From Peribacillus sp. FSL P2-0133 (GTDB taxonomy: Bacteria > Bacillota > Bacilli > Bacillales > DSM-1321): a stretch of DNA of 64,000 nt. Location of the stretch: positions 3,656,001 through 3,720,000 of the forward strand of contig NZ_CP150254.1 in NCBI RefSeq assembly GCF_037975445.1, read 5' to 3'. The translations under genes were made by a program, and so were the position numbers. Each line of letters starts with the position of its first letter. The stretch's first letter is position 1. Below the pieces are notes generated by a model. It saw only the letters and a program-made list of their open reading frames with translations, made no database searches and was not told where the DNA came from. Positions 59,909 to 64,000 of this stretch are shown here, one piece after another.

Positions 59909-61195
59909 TTACTTTATCAATTGGCTCAAATGCCCAAAAAATTGTGGATATGATACATCTATGGCATCAGGGTCAGCAAGTTCCACTTCCCCATCCGTTA
60001 TCAAAGCCGCTACAGCGAGCATCATCCCGATACGATGATCTCCATGGCTTGTAACCATACCTCCATTAAGGGCTTTACGTCCTTTGATGATCAATCCGTC
60101 TGCTGTCGGGGTTATATCTGCCCCAAGGATGGAGAGCTCATTTGCAACAGTATCAATTCGATTCGTCTCTTTCACTTTAAGTTCTGCTGCATCCTTGATT
60201 GTCGTTATCCCTTCAGCCTGTGTTGCCAGAAGTGCAATTACCGGTATTTCATCGATGAGGCGGGGAATTAGATCACCGCTGATGGTCGTCCCTTTTAGTC
60301 GGGAGCTTCTGACAGTGATGTCTCCTGCAGGTTCACCCTCGCTCGTCTTCTTCTCTATCGTAATATCCGCCCCCATCGATTTCATGACTTCGATGATTCC
60401 AGTCCTTGTCGAATTAAGGCCCACATTCTTTAACACCACTTCACTATTTTCCGTAATCGCTGCAGCCACCATGAAGAAAGCCGCCGAAGAAATATCACCC
60501 GGCACATGGATCGCGGTCCCTTTGAAGACTTGGTTTCCGCTTACTTTAATCGTTTGACCGTCCTTTTCGATTTTCCCGCCAAACTCTTGGATCATTCGTT
60601 CTGTATGATCACGGGTCTCTTCCGGTTCGATAATGATCGTTTCACCTTCTGCCTGTAAACCAGCCAAGATTATCGCTGATTTTACCTGCGCACTTGCTAC
60701 AGGCAATTCATAGCGAAACCCTTTTAATTTGCCACCTCTTATGAAGAGCGGGGTGTATTCGGCTCCTTTTCGGCCATCAATGACTGCTCCCATCTGACGA
60801 AGAGGGTTGACTACCCGGGTCATTGGACGTTTGGCTATCGATTCATCACCTGCCAAAACGGCCGAAAATTGCTGTCCTGCCAAAATGCCCATCATTAACC
60901 TGATCGTCGTACCAGAATTTCCGACATCCAGTACAGATTCAGGTTCCTTCAATCCATTAAAACCTTTGCCTTCAATTTTAACGTTCTGGCCATCTTGTTC
61001 AATATGGACTCCAAGCTGCTTAAAACAGGAAATCGTACTTAAACAATCGGCTCCTGGAAGAAAATTAGTGACTGTCGTTTCCCCTTCGGCTAGTGCTCCG
61101 AACATTATCGAACGATGGGAGATCGACTTATCTCCAGGTATGGCAATCGAACCACGTAATGTCTGGATGTTCGTTTGTAATTTTTTTGTATTCAT
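59909..61195 (-). CDS. aroA: 5-enolpyruvylshikimate-3-phosphate synthase
   Basis: A 428-aa EPSP synthase (called AroE in B. subtilis) joining shikimate-3-phosphate with phosphoenolpyruvate. [40 protein letters not shown] and the late [13 protein letters not shown] and HGDHRIGM blocks are all intact. It is the target of glyphosate; I draw no conclusion on tolerance from the motifs. The ATG at 61195 follows GAAAGGATGG. It lies 23 bases after tyrA. Confidence 0.95.
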   Translation of the reverse strand: MNTKKLQTNIQTLRGSIAIPGDKSISHRSIMFGALAEGETTVTNFLPGADCLSTISCFKQLGVHIEQDGQNVKIEGKGFNGLKEPESVLDVGNSGTTIRLMMGILAGQQFSAVLAGDESIAKRPMTRVVNPLRQMGAVIDGRKGAEYTPLFIRGGKLKGFRYELPVASAQVKSAIILAGLQAEGETIIIEPEETRDHTERMIQEFGGKIEKDGQTIKVSGNQVFKGTAIHVPGDISSAAFFMVAAAITENSEVVLKNVGLNSTRTGIIEVMKSMGADITIEKKTSEGEPAGDITVRSSRLKGTTISGDLIPRLIDEIPVIALLATQAEGITTIKDAAELKVKETNRIDTVANELSILGADITPTADGLIIKGRKALNGGMVTSHGDHRIGMMLAVAALITDGEVELADPDAIDVSYPQFFGHLSQLIK

Positions 61196-61218
61196 AAAAC
61201 CATCCTTTCCTATCAATA

Positions 61219-62322
61219 TTATGCCAGGATCGTTTCATAATCTGTATGTCTAGAAATACACTCCGCAGCTTTTATGCGATCAACGTCCGTTTGAAAGCTG
61301 ATGACCAGCACACCGTATATCTCTTCCCTGGTTTCAATGATCCTTATGTTTGTAATGCTGATACCTTCTTGAGCCAAATATCCGGTAATCTCAGAAATTA
61401 TTCCGGCATAATCCGGTATATCGATATATAAATCATAAAACGCTGGTATGGCGCCTTTTGCATGTGTTGGCAAATCATCCCTGAAAATCTTGGCATCGGT
61501 AAAGAATCGAAGGATTTCTTCACTATCTTCATTCGCAACCAGACCTTTTATATGCTCCATTTCATTCAGCCAATCATTCATTAATTCAAGTAGCACATCC
61601 CGATTATGTAACAAAATGTCACGCCACATTTCCGGACTGCTTGAAGCAATTCTTGTAATATCTCGGAATCCGCCTGCTGCAAGCCTTGAAATCAGCTTGT
61701 TTTCCTTACTGTAATTTTCTGCCTGTTTAACGAGCCCCGATGCGACAATATGCGGAAAATGACTAATGACCCCAGTCAGCTTATCATGCATGGCAGGACT
61801 CACAACCAGAAAGTTAGCTCTTGTCCCTTGCAGCCACCCTTTCAGCTGCTCAACTTTTTCTTCTTCAATGGAATCTCCGGGAGTAAGCAAATAAAATGCA
61901 TGTTCGAATAAATGCAATTTGGCTGCCCCAGCGCCGCTTTTATGGGAACCAGCCATAGGGTGCCCCCCGATGAAGGCCACCCCTTTATCTATCAATGGTT
62001 TTGCTGCCTTAACGACTGTATCCTTCGTACTTCCTGCATCCGATATGAGGACATCACTTTTTAACTCCATATCGGCCAATTGAGCTAAAATCTTCACGGT
62101 TTCATTGACAGGCACAGCAAGTAGAATTAAATCGGCTTCACGTGCTCCCGCTTCCAAAGATGATACAGAATCATCAATGATTCCCAATAGCATCGAAAGT
62201 TGAATATTCTTTTCACTTAGGTCCGTACCAACAATCACGGCTTCAGGATGTGCATGGCGTACAGCCATGGCAAGTGATCCGCCAATTAGACCTAGACCTA
62301 TTACAAAAACCTTACCCTTCAC
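61219..62322 (-). CDS. tyrA: Prephenate dehydrogenase TyrA with ACT domain
   Basis: A 367-aa NAD-dependent enzyme converting prephenate to 4-hydroxyphenylpyruvate for tyrosine. The Rossmann motif [10 protein letters not shown] is at residues 9-18, the [16 protein letters not shown] active-site block is in the middle, and a C-terminal ACT domain (about 295-365) probably gives tyrosine feedback. Its product and 4-HPA are linked by aryl-acid metabolism, but no direct link is encoded here. Confidence 0.95.
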   Translation of the reverse strand: MKGKVFVIGLGLIGGSLAMAVRHAHPEAVIVGTDLSEKNIQLSMLLGIIDDSVSSLEAGAREADLILLAVPVNETVKILAQLADMELKSDVLISDAGSTKDTVVKAAKPLIDKGVAFIGGHPMAGSHKSGAGAAKLHLFEHAFYLLTPGDSIEEEKVEQLKGWLQGTRANFLVVSPAMHDKLTGVISHFPHIVASGLVKQAENYSKENKLISRLAAGGFRDITRIASSSPEMWRDILLHNRDVLLELMNDWLNEMEHIKGLVANEDSEEILRFFTDAKIFRDDLPTHAKGAIPAFYDLYIDIPDYAGIISEITGYLAQEGISITNIRIIETREEIYGVLVISFQTDVDRIKAAECISRHTDYETILA

Positions 62323-62369
62323 TCTTCTCTCCCCCGCATCTTTTATGCTCCTCTAGGTTTGATGAAACG

Positions 62370-63482
62370 TTAAAGCAGCGAATCAGAAGGTGCCTCAACT
62401 TCATTCAAAAAAGTCTTAATAGCATTAATCATTCCTTCATTTTCTTCAGTGGAACCAATCGTTACCCTCAGGCTGTTAGGAAAGCCGAAAGATTTCCCCG
62501 ACCTTGCGATGTACCCGCGCTCAAGCAAATATTGAAACACCACATCGGCATCCTGTTTAAAATGGATAAAAATGAAATTACCTTGTGACGGGTAATAAGC
62601 TAAATTTTCCTTATTGCAAAATTCATAGTACCGCTTGAGCCCTTTTTGATTTTCTTCCTTGCATTTTTCAATGAAGGCTTGATCCTCCAAAGCGACGATA
62701 GCAATATTCTGTGCGAATGTGTTCACATTGAATGGTTCCCGGGATGGATCTAGTTTCTGAATAATATCCTCATCCGCCAAACCGTAACCTACCCTAAAAC
62801 TGGCAAGTCCATAAATTTTTGAGAATGTCCGGAGTATGATCAAATTTTTATATTTATTAATCCATTGATTCGTTCTCGGGTAATCCTCAGCCGTTGCATA
62901 TTCACAATAAGCTTCATCCAAAACGATAAGAACATCTTCCGGCACTTTTTCGATGAACGATACTAAGTCCTGTTCCGAAATGTATTTACCAGTTGGATTA
63001 TTTGGTGTACAAAGCCAGACTACCGCCGTTTTTTCATCTATTACTTTAAGCATTCCTTCTAGATCATGAGCACCGTCAATATGAGGAACTTCCCTGATTT
63101 CCGCACCTTCTAACGTGGCATTATGGCGATACTGCGAAAAAGTGCCTGTTGCCATGACCGTATTCTTTCCAGCTCCCAATAGACTCCTGGAGATGATTTG
63201 AATGTTCTCATCAGATCCATTTCCAAAAATAAGCTGAGTTTCTTTCACACCTGTATGTTTTGCAACAGCTTCCCTAAGCATCGTTGCATATCCATCCGGA
63301 TAGATGGCAAACGAATGGGTTGAATTCCTAACGGATTCCTTGACCTTTTCCGAACAGCCAAAAGGATTTTCATTTGAAGCTAATTTCGTGATTTTTTCCA
63401 GCCCGTATAATTTTTTCACTTCATCAGTGGATTTTCCCGGTTGATAAGACTTCAAGGAAAGGACCGCTTCATTCCATTTCAT
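62370..63482 (-). CDS. hisC: Histidinol-phosphate / aromatic aminotransferase HisC
   Basis: A 370-aa PLP aminotransferase of subgroup I-beta. The PLP Lys222 lies in RTFSKIYGLASFRVGYG, with NENPFG near the N-terminus and NNPTGKYI in the middle. In Bacillus HisC serves both histidine and tyrosine/phenylalanine synthesis, which fits its place among aromatic genes. The ATG at 63482 has GAGGTG 6 bases upstream; an upstream GTG lies inside this site. It is followed by tyrA after 47 bases. Confidence 0.94.
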   Translation of the reverse strand: MKWNEAVLSLKSYQPGKSTDEVKKLYGLEKITKLASNENPFGCSEKVKESVRNSTHSFAIYPDGYATMLREAVAKHTGVKETQLIFGNGSDENIQIISRSLLGAGKNTVMATGTFSQYRHNATLEGAEIREVPHIDGAHDLEGMLKVIDEKTAVVWLCTPNNPTGKYISEQDLVSFIEKVPEDVLIVLDEAYCEYATAEDYPRTNQWINKYKNLIILRTFSKIYGLASFRVGYGLADEDIIQKLDPSREPFNVNTFAQNIAIVALEDQAFIEKCKEENQKGLKRYYEFCNKENLAYYPSQGNFIFIHFKQDADVVFQYLLERGYIARSGKSFGFPNSLRVTIGSTEENEGMINAIKTFLNEVEAPSDSLL

Positions 63483-63565
63483 GTCAATCACCTCTATATA
63501 TTTTTATCACTTTAAAGTAAGAAAGTGCGAGAATAGTATATCATATTCATAGATTTAAAATCATC

Positions 63566-63934
63566 TTATATCTGCTTTGTCAAATCTGGCCGTAATACCG
63601 TAGCCCCTGCCTGGTATACATGATGTATCTCTTTTTGAGATTTCGTCGTATTTACGTGGATCATGACCCGGATGCAAAATGGCAAGGAATTGCTCACCGG
63701 TATTTCTTTCATGCATGTAACCGGTACATAAGTCCAGCCTTCGAATTTCCTCAAGGCTTTGGCAGGGAAGACAGAACGAATCTCTTCCGTCGCAGAAAAA
63801 AATACAGAAGCTACCATATCGGGATCAATCTCGTTAACCTGAATGATCTCTGCCATCAACTTTTCGGCAGCTGAAATCACTTCCATTTCTGTGTCTCTCT
63901 CTACTGTAGTGGCACCCCTTATTCCTCTTATCAC
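63566..63934 (-). CDS. aroH: Chorismate mutase AroH
   Basis: A 122-aa trimeric AroH-class chorismate mutase producing prephenate. The catalytic residues of the B. subtilis enzyme can be matched: Arg6, Glu77 (MKEIPV), Arg89 and Tyr107. The start is GTG, preceded by AAGGGGGA. hisC follows after about 83 bases, without the trp operon that separates them in B. subtilis. Upstream genes (aroB expected) lie beyond the window. Confidence 0.95.
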   Translation of the reverse strand: MIRGIRGATTVERDTEMEVISAAEKLMAEIIQVNEIDPDMVASVFFSATEEIRSVFPAKALRKFEGWTYVPVTCMKEIPVSNSLPFCIRVMIHVNTTKSQKEIHHVYQAGATVLRPDLTKQI

Positions 63935-64000
63935 ACATAGTCCCCCTTCTTCAGAACTCTATATCATATCAGCCATTTCCTCTATCAGCTCAGAGTCGGC

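Noticed and set aside
60084..60557. A 157-codon plus-strand frame inside aroA
   Set aside because: It is fully antisense to a well-conserved gene and lacks a ribosome binding site and any family match.
1..64000. CRISPR arrays, tRNA genes, prophage or transposase genes
   Set aside because: No regularly spaced repeats, cloverleaf-type genes or mobile-element proteins were found when reading both strands.

Overview
The window reads as the chromosome of a low-GC, endospore-forming Firmicute of the Bacillaceae. Spore genes (cotD, an sspM-like SASP, ypjB), bacillithiol genes (bshA, bshB1) and long synteny with the Bacillus subtilis ypvA to aroH region support this. A Peribacillus or Bacillus simplex-like species is my guess, which I could not test. 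Nearly all genes lie on the minus strand.

Layout from left to right. 0-8 kb: DinG-type helicase ypvA, a cold-shock gene, RNA methyltransferase ypsC, RNase P RNA (rnpB), gpsB, ypsA, and a cotD with expanded tandem repeats. 7-14.9 kb: the mitomycin-repair pair mrfB/mrfA, an alpha/beta hydrolase, an Hsp20 gene, yppG, yppE, an unknown gene, an sspM-like gene and yppC. 15-21.7 kb: recU-ponA on the plus strand, facing ypoC, nth, dnaD and asnS.

21.9-38.1 kb: a 16-kb island for meta-cleavage of 4-hydroxyphenylacetate (4-HPA), set between asnS and aspB, which are neighbours in B. subtilis. It encodes two HpaB-type flavin monooxygenases, a split HpaG (two FAH-fold proteins), HpaF, HpaD, HpaE, a DapA-fold aldolase likely acting as HpaI, an SSS symporter with its DUF485 partner, and an FAD-synthetase-like protein with a degenerate flavokinase half. 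It has three regulators from three families: a XylR_N-V4R sensor joined to a PucR-type helix-turn-helix, a LysR protein and a GntR protein. A palindrome (TCATATATGA) is repeated in front of the gntR gene and in the hpaB/hpaG divergent promoter, which predicts a GntR operator. No flavin reductase (HpaC) or hydratase (HpaH) is in the window.

38.2-51.3 kb: aspB, ypmB, ypmA, dinG, panBCD, birA, cca, bshA, bshB1, mgsA, dapB, ypjD. 51.4-59.5 kb: ypjC on the plus strand, a YugP-like metalloprotease, ypjB, ypjA, the menaquinol:cytochrome c reductase genes qcrABC, ypiF, ypiB and ypiA. 59.9-64 kb: the aromatic amino acid block aroA, tyrA, hisC, aroH. The trp operon that separates aroH from hisC in B. 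subtilis is absent here.

The core blocks cover DNA repair and replication, cell-wall synthesis, cofactors (pantothenate, biotin ligase, bacillithiol), respiration and aromatic amino acids. The island is the accessory part and the most interesting region. No tRNA gene, CRISPR array, intact transposase or phage gene was seen.
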